The notes beneath the pieces are model-generated. The model searched no databases, was not told where the DNA came from, and saw only the letters and a program-made list of their open reading frames with translations. Of a DNA stretch of 64,000 bases, positions 32,679-42,274 are shown piece after piece. The stretch is from Bhargavaea ullalensis (GTDB lineage Bacteria; Bacillota; Bacilli; Bacillales_A; Planococcaceae). Position 1 is the stretch's first letter, and each line of letters begins with the position of its first letter. The stretch lies in assembly GCF_040545425.1 (NCBI RefSeq), contig NZ_JBEPLW010000001.1; one strand, 5' to 3'. A program made the position numbers and the translations under genes.

Positions 32679-32772
32679 TTCCGGGCCTGAGTCGAACGAT
32701 TATGGGTTTGAGTCGAATGATTCAGGCTCCGAGTCGAATGATTCCGGCCGTGAGTCGAACGATTCTCCCGGA
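32668..32772. repeat. 21-nt periodic array D, core GAGTCGAATGATTC, 5 copies
   Basis: Cores start at 32668, 32689, 32710, 32731 and 32752, exactly 21 nt apart; AATGATT alternates with AACGATT. The seven-base fillers vary. The first copy supplies the stop codon of the upstream GNAT gene (GAG TCG AA TGA read as ..CGA GTC GAA TGA). No terminator hairpin separates gene and array, unlike most other arrays. Confidence 0.9.
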
Positions 32773-32831
32773 TGCCGTCCGCACAGCTTTTATTTCTTTG
32801 GTGATGAATAAATATTACAAAACTTGTCCGG

Positions 32832-32861
32832 TTGAGCCATTCCCGCTTTCCGTTCCATAAT
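32832..32861 (+). promoter_or_regulatory. putative sigma-A promoter of the arginase gene
   Basis: TTGAGC (32832-32837), 18-bp spacer, CATAAT (32856-32861). Moderate match. Confidence 0.5.
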
Positions 32862-32893
32862 GGAGAGGTAAACAGCGAAAGGGGAATGGGATT

Positions 32894-33796
32894 ATGAAGG
32901 ACAAACAGATTTCAATCATCGGGGTTCCGGCGGATTTCGGCCAGAGCCGCCGAGGTGTAGATATGGGACCGAGCGCAATCCGCTATGCGGGTGTTGAAGA
33001 ACGGCTGCAGGAACTTGTACAGGAAATTCGCGACGAAGGGGATATCCCGCTCGACAAGGATCTGCCGCGCGACCAATCCGGCACGAACCTGAAAAACCTT
33101 CCGGCCGTGACCGGCGGAAACAAAAAACTGGCCGCAGAAGTTTCGGAGACGGTCAAGGAAGGCCGGTTCCCGCTCGTGCTCGGCGGCGACCACAGCATCG
33201 CGATCGGCACGCTTGCCGGGCTGTGCGAACATTACTCGAACCTCGGGGTCATCTGGTATGACGCGCACACCGACCTGAACACCGCGGAAACGTCGCCGTC
33301 GGGCAACATCCACGGCATGCCGCTTGCGGTCGCGATGGGGCTCGGCCACGAAGATCTGACCTCGATCGGCAACGGCCCGAAAGTGAAGCCGGAGAACATC
33401 GTCGTCATCGGTGCCCGCTCCGTCGACCCGGGCGAGCGCGAACTCGTCCGAGAAAAAGGCATCAAAGTGTACACGATGCACGAAATCGACCGTGACGGCA
33501 TGAAGGCGGTCATGGAGGATGCGATCCGCTACCTGGAGTCCCGCAATGTCGACGGCGTCCACCTGTCCCTCGACCTTGACGGACTCGACCCGCTTTACAC
33601 GCCGGGCGTCGGCACGCCGGTGCAGGGCGGCATCAGCTACCGGGAAAGCCACCTGGCGATGGAAATGCTGCATTCCTCCGGCAAGATCACGTCCGCGGAG
33701 TTCGTCGAAGTGAACCCGATCCTCGACGAGCACAATAAAACAGCAGACGTCGCAGTCGGCCTCATGGGCTCGCTGTTCGGCGAAACATTGATTTAA
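32894..33796 (+). CDS. rocF: arginase
   Basis: 300 aa, usual arginase length. It hydrolyses arginine to ornithine and urea in the cytosol with a binuclear Mn site. The ligands are visible: GGDHSIAIGT, WYDAHTDLNTAETSPSGN and SLDLDGLDPLYTPGVGTPV; the substrate-binding HGMPLAVAMG is intact. An AAGGGG site precedes ATG. It stands alone, without rocD/rocE neighbours, just upstream of sigW, an order also known in other Bacilli. Confidence 0.96.
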   Translation: MKDKQISIIGVPADFGQSRRGVDMGPSAIRYAGVEERLQELVQEIRDEGDIPLDKDLPRDQSGTNLKNLPAVTGGNKKLAAEVSETVKEGRFPLVLGGDHSIAIGTLAGLCEHYSNLGVIWYDAHTDLNTAETSPSGNIHGMPLAVAMGLGHEDLTSIGNGPKVKPENIVVIGARSVDPGERELVREKGIKVYTMHEIDRDGMKAVMEDAIRYLESRNVDGVHLSLDLDGLDPLYTPGVGTPVQGGISYRESHLAMEMLHSSGKITSAEFVEVNPILDEHNKTADVAVGLMGSLFGETLI

Positions 33797-33805
33797 AGGC
33801 ATTTT

Positions 33806-33838
33806 CGGCCGGTTCCGTTCTTCGGGGCCGGCTTTTAA
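33806..33838 (+). terminator. terminator after rocF
   Basis: GGCCGG and CCGGC pair outside a second CCG/CGG step around TTCTT, followed by TTTT. Confidence 0.65.
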
Positions 33839-33890
33839 AATTTGCAGGATTTTTAGATTTTCCTTTGCTACAATGGAATGAAGAAAAAAA

Positions 33891-33917
33891 TGAAACCATC
33901 CTGCATGGTCGTGCGTA
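33891..33917 (+). promoter_or_regulatory. ECF sigma-W autoregulatory promoter
   Basis: TGAAAC (33891-33896), 17 nt, CGTA (33914-33917) followed by TAT: the consensus recognised by sigma-W, placed 38 nt before sigW. An upstream TACAAT (33869-33875 region) may give an additional sigma-A start. Confidence 0.85.
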
Positions 33918-33954
33918 TATGAGTTAGCCGCATGGAGCGGAGGGAAGACGGAAA

Positions 33955-34518
33955 ATGGAAGACCTTATAAAAAAACGGATCAAGCAAGTCCTGAAGGGGG
34001 ACCAATCTGCATTCGAAGAAATCGTCTCCCTTTATCAAAATCGGCTTTATCAGGTATGCTACCGGATGCTCGGCAACAGGCATGAAGCGGAAGACATCAC
34101 CCAGGAAGCGTTTATCCGGGCTTATATCAACCTGCATACATTTGATCAAAAGCGGAAATTCTCTACTTGGCTGTACCGGATTGCGACGAACCTCTGCATC
34201 GACCGAATCCGGAAGAAAAAGCCCGATGCCTTTTTGGATGCCCCGGTTCCGGGAACGGAGGGGCTTGACCACTATTCAAGCATTGCGCATGATTCGCCGC
34301 TTCCGGAAGAGGAAGTCGAACGGATGGAACTCCAGGACCGCGTCCAGTATGAAATCGGGCGGCTTCCGGACAAATACCGTTCGGCGATCGTCCTCCGGTA
34401 CATCGAGGAACTGCCGCTGCAGGAGATCAGCGAAATCCTTGAGCTGCCGCTCGGAACGGTGAAGACTCGCATACATAGGGGCCGCGAAGCCCTTAGGAAA
34501 CAAATGAAGACTTTGTAG
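33955..34518 (+). CDS. sigW: ECF RNA polymerase sigma factor SigW
   Basis: 187 aa with sigma region 2 (about 15-85: FEEIVSLYQNRLYQVCYRML, EAEDITQEAFIRAYINLHTF, KFSTWLYRIATNLCIDRIRK) and region 4 (about 125-185: GRLPDKYRSAIVLRYIEELP, LGTVKTRIHRGREALRKQM). Sigma-W controls resistance to cell-envelope and membrane-active agents. Identity is supported by its own TGAAAC/CGTA promoter, the rsiW gene 12 nt downstream and the following cdaA-cdaR-glmM order. Confidence 0.95.
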   Translation: MEDLIKKRIKQVLKGDQSAFEEIVSLYQNRLYQVCYRMLGNRHEAEDITQEAFIRAYINLHTFDQKRKFSTWLYRIATNLCIDRIRKKKPDAFLDAPVPGTEGLDHYSSIAHDSPLPEEEVERMELQDRVQYEIGRLPDKYRSAIVLRYIEELPLQEISEILELPLGTVKTRIHRGREALRKQMKTL

Positions 34519-34530
34519 GAGGGACCAGGG

Positions 34531-35169
34531 ATGAAACCGTGTCCGGAAGAAATCGTCCGTTATATGCATGATTATCTGGATGGGGAAATCACCCGCCGGG
34601 ATGAGCAGATTTTAAAGGACCATTTGGAGAAGTGCCCCGAGTGCCAGCAGCACATGGACGGGCTCAGCCGTTCCGTCGCGTTTCTCAAAAGTGCGGCGCC
34701 GGTCGCCGCACCCGAAGGCCTGTCGAGCAGCATCATGGCGGCCTTGCCGAAAGAGCGCCAGGGGGCGGGTGTCCGCCGCTGGTTTGGCCGGCATCCGATG
34801 CTCGCCGCCGTCGCTATGTTCGTTCTGCTGGCAGGCGTGGCCCTGCTTTCCAATTTCCATACAGAAGATCAGTTCGCCGTCTCCAGGCAGCCGAACCTCG
34901 TCGTCGAAGGCAATAAAGTCACCGTCCCCGAAGGCCAGACGGTGAAAGGGGACCTTGTCGTCAAGAACGGCGAGCTCCACATCGAGGGCGAGGTCGAAGG
35001 GAACGTCATGGTGATCAACGGCTCGAAATACATGGCTTCCACCGCCGTCGTCACCGGTCAGGTCGAAGAGATCAACCAGGCCTTCGAATGGCTCTGGTAC
35101 AAGATCAAGTCCACCGTCAAAGACAGTGTGTCCTTTATCAAGGGAGACAATGGGAACGGGGAAGAATAA
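34531..35169 (+). CDS. rsiW: anti-sigma-W factor RsiW
   Basis: 212 aa. The cytosolic zinc-binding anti-sigma domain shows His31-x3-Cys35-x2-Cys38 (HLEKCPEC). One membrane helix at about 90-107 (MLAAVAMFVLLAGVALLSNF) is followed by an extracytoplasmic region ending in beta-rich VPEGQTVKGDLVVKNGELHI. RsiW sequesters SigW until PrsW and RasP cleave it. The basic RRWFGRHP just before the helix fits an N-in orientation. The gene follows sigW by 12 nt with a GGAGG site. Confidence 0.93.
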   Translation: MKPCPEEIVRYMHDYLDGEITRRDEQILKDHLEKCPECQQHMDGLSRSVAFLKSAAPVAAPEGLSSSIMAALPKERQGAGVRRWFGRHPMLAAVAMFVLLAGVALLSNFHTEDQFAVSRQPNLVVEGNKVTVPEGQTVKGDLVVKNGELHIEGEVEGNVMVINGSKYMASTAVVTGQVEEINQAFEWLWYKIKSTVKDSVSFIKGDNGNGEE

Positions 35170-35176
35170 CTGAGCG

Positions 35177-35209
35177 AAGATCCGCCCCGGCCGGGACGGA
35201 TCTTTTTTA
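35177..35209 (+). terminator. terminator after rsiW
   Basis: AAGATCCG and CGGATCTT pair outside CCCGG/CCGGG, followed by TTTTTT. Repeat array E begins 23 nt later. Confidence 0.88.
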
Positions 35210-35231
35210 ATGCCGCGGGAGGGGCGGGAAC

Positions 35232-35315
35232 GGATAAAGATAACGCTACGCGAAATAAAGATAACGTTTCGGAGGATAAAGATAACGTTCACCCGGATAA
35301 AGATAACGCTCTCAC
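35232..35315. repeat. 21-nt periodic array E, core GGATAAAGATAACG, 4 copies
   Basis: Cores start at 35232, 35253, 35274 and 35295, exactly 21 nt apart; copy 2 begins AAATAAAG. It is the reverse complement of the array A core (CGTTATCTTTATCC). It lies between the rsiW terminator and the cdaA promoter. Confidence 0.9.
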
Positions 35316-35377
35316 GAATCGGGACAATGCCCCGCCGTGCCCCGGCCGGTTCACACAAGCGCCGGCGGCCGGCGGTG

Positions 35378-35386
35378 TGCTATAAT
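35378..35386 (+). promoter_or_regulatory. extended -10 promoter of cdaA
   Basis: TGC-TATAAT, with TATAAT at 35381-35386 and the TG extension at 35378; no good -35. It overlaps the ATG at 35385, ruling that out as start. Confidence 0.6.
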
Positions 35387-35417
35387 GGACGATATGCAAC
35401 CGGAAGAAAAGGCGGGG

Positions 35418-36260
35418 ATGCCTGTGTCATTTTTTGAACGTTTCACGGACCTGTCCATCTGGGAGGTACTCACCAACATCGTTGATATCCTCCTTGTGTG
35501 GTTCGTGCTGTATAAACTGATCGCCATCATCAAAGGCACGAAGGCCGTCCAGCTGCTGAAGGGCCTTTTCGTCATCATCATCGCCTGGTTTGTCACGAAG
35601 GAACTCGGCCTGAGGACGCTCTACTGGATCATGGAGCAAGTGCTCAGATGGGGGTTCCTGGCGGTCATCGTCATCTTCCAGCCGGAACTCCGGCGGGCGC
35701 TCGAGCAGATCGGGCGGGGCAAGCTGTTTTCGCGCGGCACGCTCCAGGAAGAGGAGGAACGCAATCGGCTTGTCGAAGCGGTCACGAAGTCGGTCGGCTA
35801 TATGGCGAAGCGGCGGATCGGCGCCCTCATCTCGATCGAGCGGGAAACCGGCCTCAGCGAATATATCGAGACGGGGATCCCGATGCATTCGGACCTGACG
35901 TCGGAACTGCTCATCAACATCTTCATTCCGAACACACCGCTGCATGACGGGGCGGTCATCGTCCAGCAGCAGCGCATCTCGGCCGCGGCCTGCTATCTGC
36001 CATTGTCTGAAAGCCCGTTCATCTCGAAGGAGCTGGGCACCCGCCACCGCGCGGCACTCGGCCTGAGCGAAGTGACAGATGCCATCACGGTCGTCGTCTC
36101 GGAGGAGACGGGCGCCGTCAGCCTCACGGCGAACGGAGACCTCCACCGCAACTTGTCGACGGAGGAGTTCGAAACGCTCCTCCGCAAAATGTGGTTCGGC
36201 CCGGTCCAGGAACCGCAGGCCAAATCGAAGCGGAAACAGGGAGTGAAGAAAAATGGATAA
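35418..36260 (+). CDS. cdaA: diadenylate cyclase CdaA
   Basis: 280 aa. Three membrane helices (about 15-95: VLTNIVDILLVWFVLYKLIA, KGLFVIIIAWFVTK, LRWGFLAVIVIF) precede the DAC domain. The catalytic motifs are LHDGAVIV (DGA) and GTRHRAALGLSE (RHR). It makes c-di-AMP from two ATP, the essential osmolyte/potassium signal of Firmicutes. ATG 35418 has AAAGG upstream and gives a length near B. subtilis CdaA; upstream ATGs overlap the -10. It overlaps cdaR by 8 nt. Confidence 0.95.
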   Translation: MPVSFFERFTDLSIWEVLTNIVDILLVWFVLYKLIAIIKGTKAVQLLKGLFVIIIAWFVTKELGLRTLYWIMEQVLRWGFLAVIVIFQPELRRALEQIGRGKLFSRGTLQEEEERNRLVEAVTKSVGYMAKRRIGALISIERETGLSEYIETGIPMHSDLTSELLINIFIPNTPLHDGAVIVQQQRISAAACYLPLSESPFISKELGTRHRAALGLSEVTDAITVVVSEETGAVSLTANGDLHRNLSTEEFETLLRKMWFGPVQEPQAKSKRKQGVKKNG

Positions 36261-37653
36261 GTTCATGGACAATCCATGGTTTCTCAGGGGCATCGCCTTC
36301 CTTCTCGCCGTTCTCCTGTTCCTTGTCGTCAAAACCGAGGAGGATTCGGCAGGCAGGGCGGCGGCGGGCACGGACATCGCCGTGCTCCAGGACGTGCCGG
36401 TCGAAGTGTTCTATGATGACGAGAATCTCGTCGTCACCGGCGTTCCGGAATCCGTCACCCTGACGATCGAAGGTCCGGCGAACATCGTCCAGACAACCCG
36501 GGCCCTGAAGGATTTCACCCTGTTCGTCGACTTGCGCTCGCTCGTGATGGGGGCGCACACGGTCAAGATCCAGCACGAAAACCTGTCCGACAAGCTGGAT
36601 GTCCGCATCGAGCCGGACACGGTCGATGTCGTGATCGAAGAGCGGATCACACGGGAATTCCGGGTCGATCCGGAACTGAATGAACGGCTTCTCGCCGACA
36701 ATTACATGATTAATTCCATCGAAACGGACCCGTCGACCGTCATGGTGACCGGCGCAAAGAGCATCATCGACTCGATCAGCTTCGTGAAGGCGTCCATTTC
36801 CGCTGAAGGCGGCATCGACGGTCCGATCGAACAGCAGGCAAGGGTCCGTGTGCTCGACCGCGAGCTGAACAAACTCAATGTCGACGTCGAGCCGGCGGAA
36901 GTGACCGTCAAGGCAGACATCGCCCAGTATACCCGCTCGGTGCCCGTCACCCTCCGCGGAACCGGCAAGCCGCCCGAAGGCGTGACGGTGAGTGAGATGG
37001 TGCCGTCATCCGATACGGTCAAGGTGTCCGGTCCGAAAAGCGTCATCGATAAGCTGGAGTACGTTCCGGTCGATGTCGATTTGGCGAAAGTGACGGGCAC
37101 CGGCAAGCTGACAGTCGACGTGCCGAAGCCGTCCGGTGTCACGAAAGTGTCTCCGGGCAAGATCGACGTCAACGTGACGGCAAGCTCAAACGGGAACGAA
37201 GAAGCGCAGGCCGGAGCGGAAACAGATGAGGAGCCGGAAGGGGATAAGGACACGGCGGAAAATCAGCCGGAAAGCGACAAATCCGATGATCTGGCCGCCA
37301 AGCCGCCTGCCGAACCGCAGGAAACGCCCCCGGCTGCCGCACCTGAAGAAGGAAATCCGTCGCCTGAAGTCGAAGAAAGTCAGGAACTCAGCGGAATGGC
37401 GGTTGAAATCCGAGGACTTGTGGAAGGTAAAAAGGGGGAAATCGTCCAGCCGCCTAACGGTCAGGTGAACCTGACGCTCAAAGGCAAACCGGCTGCGCTC
37501 GCCTCTGCGGCGAAGAAGGACTTTTCCGTCTTCGTCGATGCGGCGGGCCTCCCGGACGGAGAATCCTCGCTGAATGTCCAGGTCTCCGGGCCTGAAGGCA
37601 TCAGCGCCGTCCCTTCCGTGAAGCGCGTGACGGTCCGCATTCTGACTGCTTAA
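36253..37653 (+). CDS. cdaR: CdaA regulator, YbbR-domain protein
   Basis: 466 aa. One N-terminal membrane helix (WFLRGIAFLLAVLLFLVV), then extracytoplasmic YbbR repeats of about 85 residues (PVEVFYDDENLVVTGVPESV, RVDPELNERLLADNYMI, VPVTLRGTGKPPEGVTV). After three repeats a long acidic, Pro/Glu-rich linker (about 312-382) leads to a fourth YbbR-like domain (AVEIRGLVEGKKGEI). CdaR binds CdaA and modulates c-di-AMP synthesis. The unusually long linker distinguishes it from B. subtilis CdaR. AGGGAG precedes ATG by 9 nt. Confidence 0.92.
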   Translation: MDKFMDNPWFLRGIAFLLAVLLFLVVKTEEDSAGRAAAGTDIAVLQDVPVEVFYDDENLVVTGVPESVTLTIEGPANIVQTTRALKDFTLFVDLRSLVMGAHTVKIQHENLSDKLDVRIEPDTVDVVIEERITREFRVDPELNERLLADNYMINSIETDPSTVMVTGAKSIIDSISFVKASISAEGGIDGPIEQQARVRVLDRELNKLNVDVEPAEVTVKADIAQYTRSVPVTLRGTGKPPEGVTVSEMVPSSDTVKVSGPKSVIDKLEYVPVDVDLAKVTGTGKLTVDVPKPSGVTKVSPGKIDVNVTASSNGNEEAQAGAETDEEPEGDKDTAENQPESDKSDDLAAKPPAEPQETPPAAAPEEGNPSPEVEESQELSGMAVEIRGLVEGKKGEIVQPPNGQVNLTLKGKPAALASAAKKDFSVFVDAAGLPDGESSLNVQVSGPEGISAVPSVKRVTVRILTA

Positions 37654-37694
37654 AAGACAAAGTTGAACTTCTACACGATGAAGGAGAGAGATCG

Positions 37695-39053
37695 ATGGGA
37701 AAACATTTCGGAACAGACGGGGTCAGGGGCGTGGCAAACGCCGAACTGACGCCTGAACTTGCATTCAAGCTCGGCCGCTATGGCGGGTATGTACTCACCC
37801 AGCACGCAACGGGCAAACCGCAGGTGCTGATTGGGCGCGACACGCGGGTCTCGGGCCATATGCTCGAAAGCGCGCTCGTCGCGGGACTCCTGTCGATCGG
37901 TGCGGACGTCATGCTGCTCGGCGTCATCAGCACGCCGGGCGTCGCCTACCTCACCCGCGCGATGAGTGCGGATGCCGGTGTCATGATTTCCGCATCCCAC
38001 AACCCGGTCGAAGACAACGGCATCAAGTTCTTCGGCGCAGACGGATACAAGCTGAGCGACGACCAGGAAGAAGAGATCGAAGCCCTGATCGACAAAGAAT
38101 CGGATGACCTCCACCGCCCGACCGGCGCCGCACTCGGCACCGTCACCGATTACAAAGAAGGCGGACAGAAATACATCCAGTATCTCAAGCAGACGGTCGA
38201 CGAAGATTTCACCGGCATCCACGTCGCGCTCGACTGCGCACACGGATCCACTTCTTCGCTTGCGACCCACCTGTTTGCGGACCTCGACGCGGATCTGTCC
38301 ACGATGGGCTCCTCGCCGAACGGCCTGAATATCAATGATGGCGTCGGCTCGACCCATCCGGAAGCGCTCGCCGCTTTCGTGAAGGAAAAAGAAGCCGACA
38401 TCGGCCTTGCCTTCGACGGCGACGGCGACCGGCTCATCGCCATCGACGAGAACGGCAACATCGTCAACGGAGACCAGATCCTGTTCATCCTGGCGCGCCA
38501 TCTGAAAGAGGAGGACCGCCTCACAAAGAGCACGGTCGTCTCCACGATCATGAGCAACCTCGGCTTCTACAAGGCGCTTGATGCCATCGGCGTCACGAGC
38601 GTCAAGACGGCCGTCGGCGACCGCTATGTCGTCGAGGAGATGAAGAAAAATGACTTCAACCTCGGCGGCGAGCAATCCGGCCACATCATCATGCTCGACT
38701 ACAATACGACCGGCGACGGCCTGCTCACGGCCATCCAGCTCGTGAACGTCATGAAAGAAACCGGACGCACCCTGTCCGACCTTGCCACGGATGTCCAGAT
38801 GTTCCCGCAGGAGCTCATCAACATCCGGGTGACGGACAAGAATGCCGTTGCGGGCAACGCCAAAGTCGCCGCCGCGATCAGCGACGTCGAAAAAGACATG
38901 GCCGGCAACGGACGTGTCCTCGTCCGCCCGTCCGGCACCGAACCGCTCGTCCGCGTCATGGTCGAAGCGCCGACCGAAGCCGATGCCTCCCGCTGGGCGG
39001 AACGCATCGCCGATGTCGTCCGTGCCGAAATGGGAACAGAACAACCATCCTGA
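37695..39053 (+). CDS. glmM: phosphoglucosamine mutase
   Basis: 452 aa. It converts glucosamine-6-P to glucosamine-1-P for UDP-GlcNAc and cell-wall synthesis. The phospho-Ser is residue 101 in ISASHNPVEDNG; the Mg loop is AFDGDGDRLIAID; GGEQSGHII binds sugar and RPSGTEPLVRVMVEA phosphate. It starts GKHFGTDGVRGVAN. CdaA-CdaR-GlmM form a complex in other Firmicutes, GlmM inhibiting CdaA. GlmS, usually next, is not in the window. Ends at a strong terminator. Confidence 0.97.
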   Translation: MGKHFGTDGVRGVANAELTPELAFKLGRYGGYVLTQHATGKPQVLIGRDTRVSGHMLESALVAGLLSIGADVMLLGVISTPGVAYLTRAMSADAGVMISASHNPVEDNGIKFFGADGYKLSDDQEEEIEALIDKESDDLHRPTGAALGTVTDYKEGGQKYIQYLKQTVDEDFTGIHVALDCAHGSTSSLATHLFADLDADLSTMGSSPNGLNINDGVGSTHPEALAAFVKEKEADIGLAFDGDGDRLIAIDENGNIVNGDQILFILARHLKEEDRLTKSTVVSTIMSNLGFYKALDAIGVTSVKTAVGDRYVVEEMKKNDFNLGGEQSGHIIMLDYNTTGDGLLTAIQLVNVMKETGRTLSDLATDVQMFPQELINIRVTDKNAVAGNAKVAAAISDVEKDMAGNGRVLVRPSGTEPLVRVMVEAPTEADASRWAERIADVVRAEMGTEQPS

Positions 39054-39067
39054 TCCACGATGCACCA

Positions 39068-39103
39068 AGCCCGTCCGGAATATTCCGGACGGGCGTTTTT
39101 TAT
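39068..39103 (+). terminator. terminator of the cdaA-cdaR-glmM operon
   Basis: GCCCGTCCGGAATA and TATTCCGGACGGGC form a near-perfect 14-bp palindrome, followed by GTTTTTTATTTT. Confidence 0.93.
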
Positions 39104-39185
39104 TTTCCGGCGGCAGAAAAAACGCGGTTCATCGCCGGGTAACGGAATGAGGGGAGGGTAAACAAGGGGAAAAGGAGGGAACCGG

Positions 39186-40064
39186 ATGAAGCTTCAGCGA
39201 AGTGCATGGCTCGCGCCTGCCGCCTGTCTGCTCCTGCTCGGGGCCTGCAGCGGGGACCGGGCAGCCTCGCCACCGACGGAAGAAGAGGGGACAGCCGAAA
39301 CCGATGCCGGCCAAAACGCATCGGGGGAAACGGACAGCAACGAGAAGCCGGACAGCAGTGTCCCGGATAGCGCCGGGAAACCGGATGACGGGGAATCCAC
39401 GGACGCCGGACAGCCGGACGGAGGAGAAGACCCGGCGGGACAGCGGGCCCATCTCCTCTCTGAAATCAGGGAAAAGGTGGAGACGGCGTCCGACATGGAA
39501 CCGGTATTGCCCGACGTCCCGGCGGCTGAAGGGAAATATTTGGGGGCCGAAGTCAATGCCGATGCAGATCAATACAAAGTGACTTACTACGAGACGGACA
39601 AGCCGTACGGACTCAATGCGGAAGAGCTGGACGGTTTGTCGCCTGCCGCCGTCTCGGAAGCGCGGATCTATGAATCGCCCGGTTCCGCCAAGGCCGAAGC
39701 GGGCTACGAACAGGAGCCGGAGGGAAAAGGCAACGTGAACCTCGGGTATGGCATCACCGGCTTTGAAGATGCGGGCGCCGGCAGCGTCTTCCTCACCTGG
39801 CATGAGGGAAGATGGTCCTTCTCGATGCGCAACCAGAACATCGACAATCCGGGCGGCGGCGATGAGATGGCCGCGCTCGCCAAGAAAATCGTCGCCAAGC
39901 TGGAAGACCGGATGCTCCCGCCGCCGGAAGAAGTCGGCGCCGGCAAGTTCGACATGTCCTCGGACACCTACAAACTCACCTGGCAGCGCGGCGCCGTCCT
40001 TTATTCCGTCTCATCCGGCGATCCGCTCGGCCTGATCGACCAGGTTGCCGATTTATCGGAATGA
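39186..40064 (+). CDS. uncharacterised lipoprotein
   Basis: 292 aa. Signal peptide with lipobox LLLLGAC (Cys21). A low-complexity Asp/Glu/Ser/Gly linker (about 25-85) leads to a soluble domain (EKVETASDMEPVLPDVPAAE, YKVTYYETDKPYGLNAEELD, GNVNLGYGITGFEDAGAGSV, FLTWHEGRWSFSMRN). I recognise no family. It is probably tethered to the outer face of the membrane. AAAGGAGGG precedes ATG. It follows the glmM terminator and has its own terminator. Confidence 0.75.
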   Translation: MKLQRSAWLAPAACLLLLGACSGDRAASPPTEEEGTAETDAGQNASGETDSNEKPDSSVPDSAGKPDDGESTDAGQPDGGEDPAGQRAHLLSEIREKVETASDMEPVLPDVPAAEGKYLGAEVNADADQYKVTYYETDKPYGLNAEELDGLSPAAVSEARIYESPGSAKAEAGYEQEPEGKGNVNLGYGITGFEDAGAGSVFLTWHEGRWSFSMRNQNIDNPGGGDEMAALAKKIVAKLEDRMLPPPEEVGAGKFDMSSDTYKLTWQRGAVLYSVSSGDPLGLIDQVADLSE

Positions 40065-40067
40065 ATG

Positions 40068-40106
40068 TTGAGCCCCGTCCGGAAAGTGCTCCGGGCGGGG
40101 CTGTTT
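40068..40106 (+). terminator. terminator after the lipoprotein gene
   Basis: AGCCCCG and CGGGGCT pair outside CCGGA/TCCGG, then GTTTT. Confidence 0.85.
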
Positions 40107-40136
40107 TGCGCGAAACGGAACCTTTGTGGGGGTTGC

Positions 40137-40171
40137 TTGACATCTTGAGAACAAAAGTTTATATTATAAAC
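40137..40171 (+). promoter_or_regulatory. promoter of psuKG with palindromic operator on the -10
   Basis: TTGACA (40137-40142), 17-bp spacer, TATATT (40160-40165): nearly perfect sigma-A. The -10 lies inside GTTTATATTATAAAC (40157-40171), a 15-bp inverted repeat with 7-bp arms. A repressor bound there would block transcription; the HTH-fused kinase PsuK is the obvious candidate. Confidence 0.75.
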
Positions 40172-40202
40172 AAATGTCATATACTTTCGAAGGAGGCCTT
40201 CC

Positions 40203-41296
40203 ATGACGGACAAGGAATCGGCGATCGTCGGGCTGCTCCGGCAGAACCCGTACCTCACCCAGCAGGAGATGGCGGAGCAGCTCGGCATGTCGCGGCCGGC
40301 CCTTGCGAACCTCATCTCCGGGCTCACGCGCCGGGGCATCATCAAAGGCCGCGCCTATGTGCTTGCCGAGGAGAACCGCGTGACGGTGATCGGCGGGGCG
40401 AACGTCGACCGGAAGTTCCACTTGAAGGCGCCCGTCCAGGCCGGCACGTCGAATCCGGCGACGGTCTCGGTCTCGATCGGCGGGGTCGCGCGCAACGTCG
40501 CGGAGAACCTCGGCCGGCTCGGCCATCCGGTGAGCCTGCTCACCGTCGCCGGTCGAGACGCCGACTGGCAGCGGATCGAAGAGGCGTCGGCCGGTCACAT
40601 TGACCTTTCCCATGCTGCGTTGCTTCCGGGCAGAACGACCGGCTCCTACTCCGCCGTGCTCAACCCGGACGGGGAAATGGCCGTCGCCCTTGCGGACATG
40701 GCCGTCTACGACGACCTGACGCCCGATTACATCGACGCCCACCGCGCGGCACTGGCCGGCAGCGCACTCATCGTCATCGACTTGAACTGCCCGGCGGACA
40801 CCGTGCGCCACGTGCAGCGGATCGCCCGTGAAAACCGGATCCCGCTTGCCGTCGTCCCCGTCTCCTCGCCGAAGATGGACCGCATGCCGGACAGCCTGGA
40901 CGGCGTTTCCTGGTTCATCTGCAACCGGGACGAAGCCGAGACGTATACCGGCATCCCCGTCCGGGACGATGCATCCTGGCGGGAGGCTGTACGGATTTTA
41001 TTGAATAAGGGCTGTGGCTCTGTTGCCGTGACGGCCGGTCCCGGCGGCGTGATGGCCGGGGAGCAGGGCGGAGAGGTCCGCCGATTCCCGGCAGTGGCGG
41101 ATGTGCGGGTGGAGGACGTGACGGGCGCGGGGGACGCGTTCGTTTCGGGCGTGCTGCACGGGCATCTCGCCGGCCGCCCGTTCGAAGAAAGCATCCGGCT
41201 CGGCCTTGTCAATGCCGCCAAGACGCTCGGCTCACTGCATACGGTGCGGCCCGAACTGACAGAAGACCAACTCAAATCCGAAACGGAGGAACTCCA

Positions 41297-41300
<4 letters not shown>
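40203..41300 (+). CDS. psuK: pseudouridine kinase with N-terminal HTH (PfkB family)
   Basis: 365 aa. Residues 1-55 are a winged helix-turn-helix (ESAIVGLLRQNPYLTQQEMA, LGMSRPALANLISGLTRRGI). From about 60 a PfkB kinase follows: VTVIGGANVDRKFHLKAPVQ, SIGGVARNVAENLGRLGHPV and DVTGAGDAFVSGVLHGHLAG with catalytic Asp. This HTH-kinase layout matches YeiC-type pseudouridine kinases. It phosphorylates pseudouridine to the 5'-phosphate, which PsuG cleaves. The HTH may repress its own operon via the palindrome at 40157-40171. ATGA overlap with psuG. Confidence 0.93.
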
Positions 41301-42211
<911 letters not shown>

Positions 42212-42216
42212 TTGAT

Positions 42217-42248
42217 GGAAAAAGCCGCCCGGCGTGGGCGGCTTTTTC
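42217..42248 (+). terminator. terminator of psuKG
   Basis: AAAAAGCCGCCC and GGGCGGCTTTTT pair around GGCGT. Confidence 0.92.
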
Positions 42249-42274
42249 GTGCGGGAAGAAAGGACCCCTGGATG

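Noticed and set aside
35385..35394. ATG 35385 or 35394 as start of cdaA
   Set aside because: 35385 overlaps the TATAAT -10 and 35394 would sit at the transcription start; ATG 35418 has a ribosome site and the expected length.
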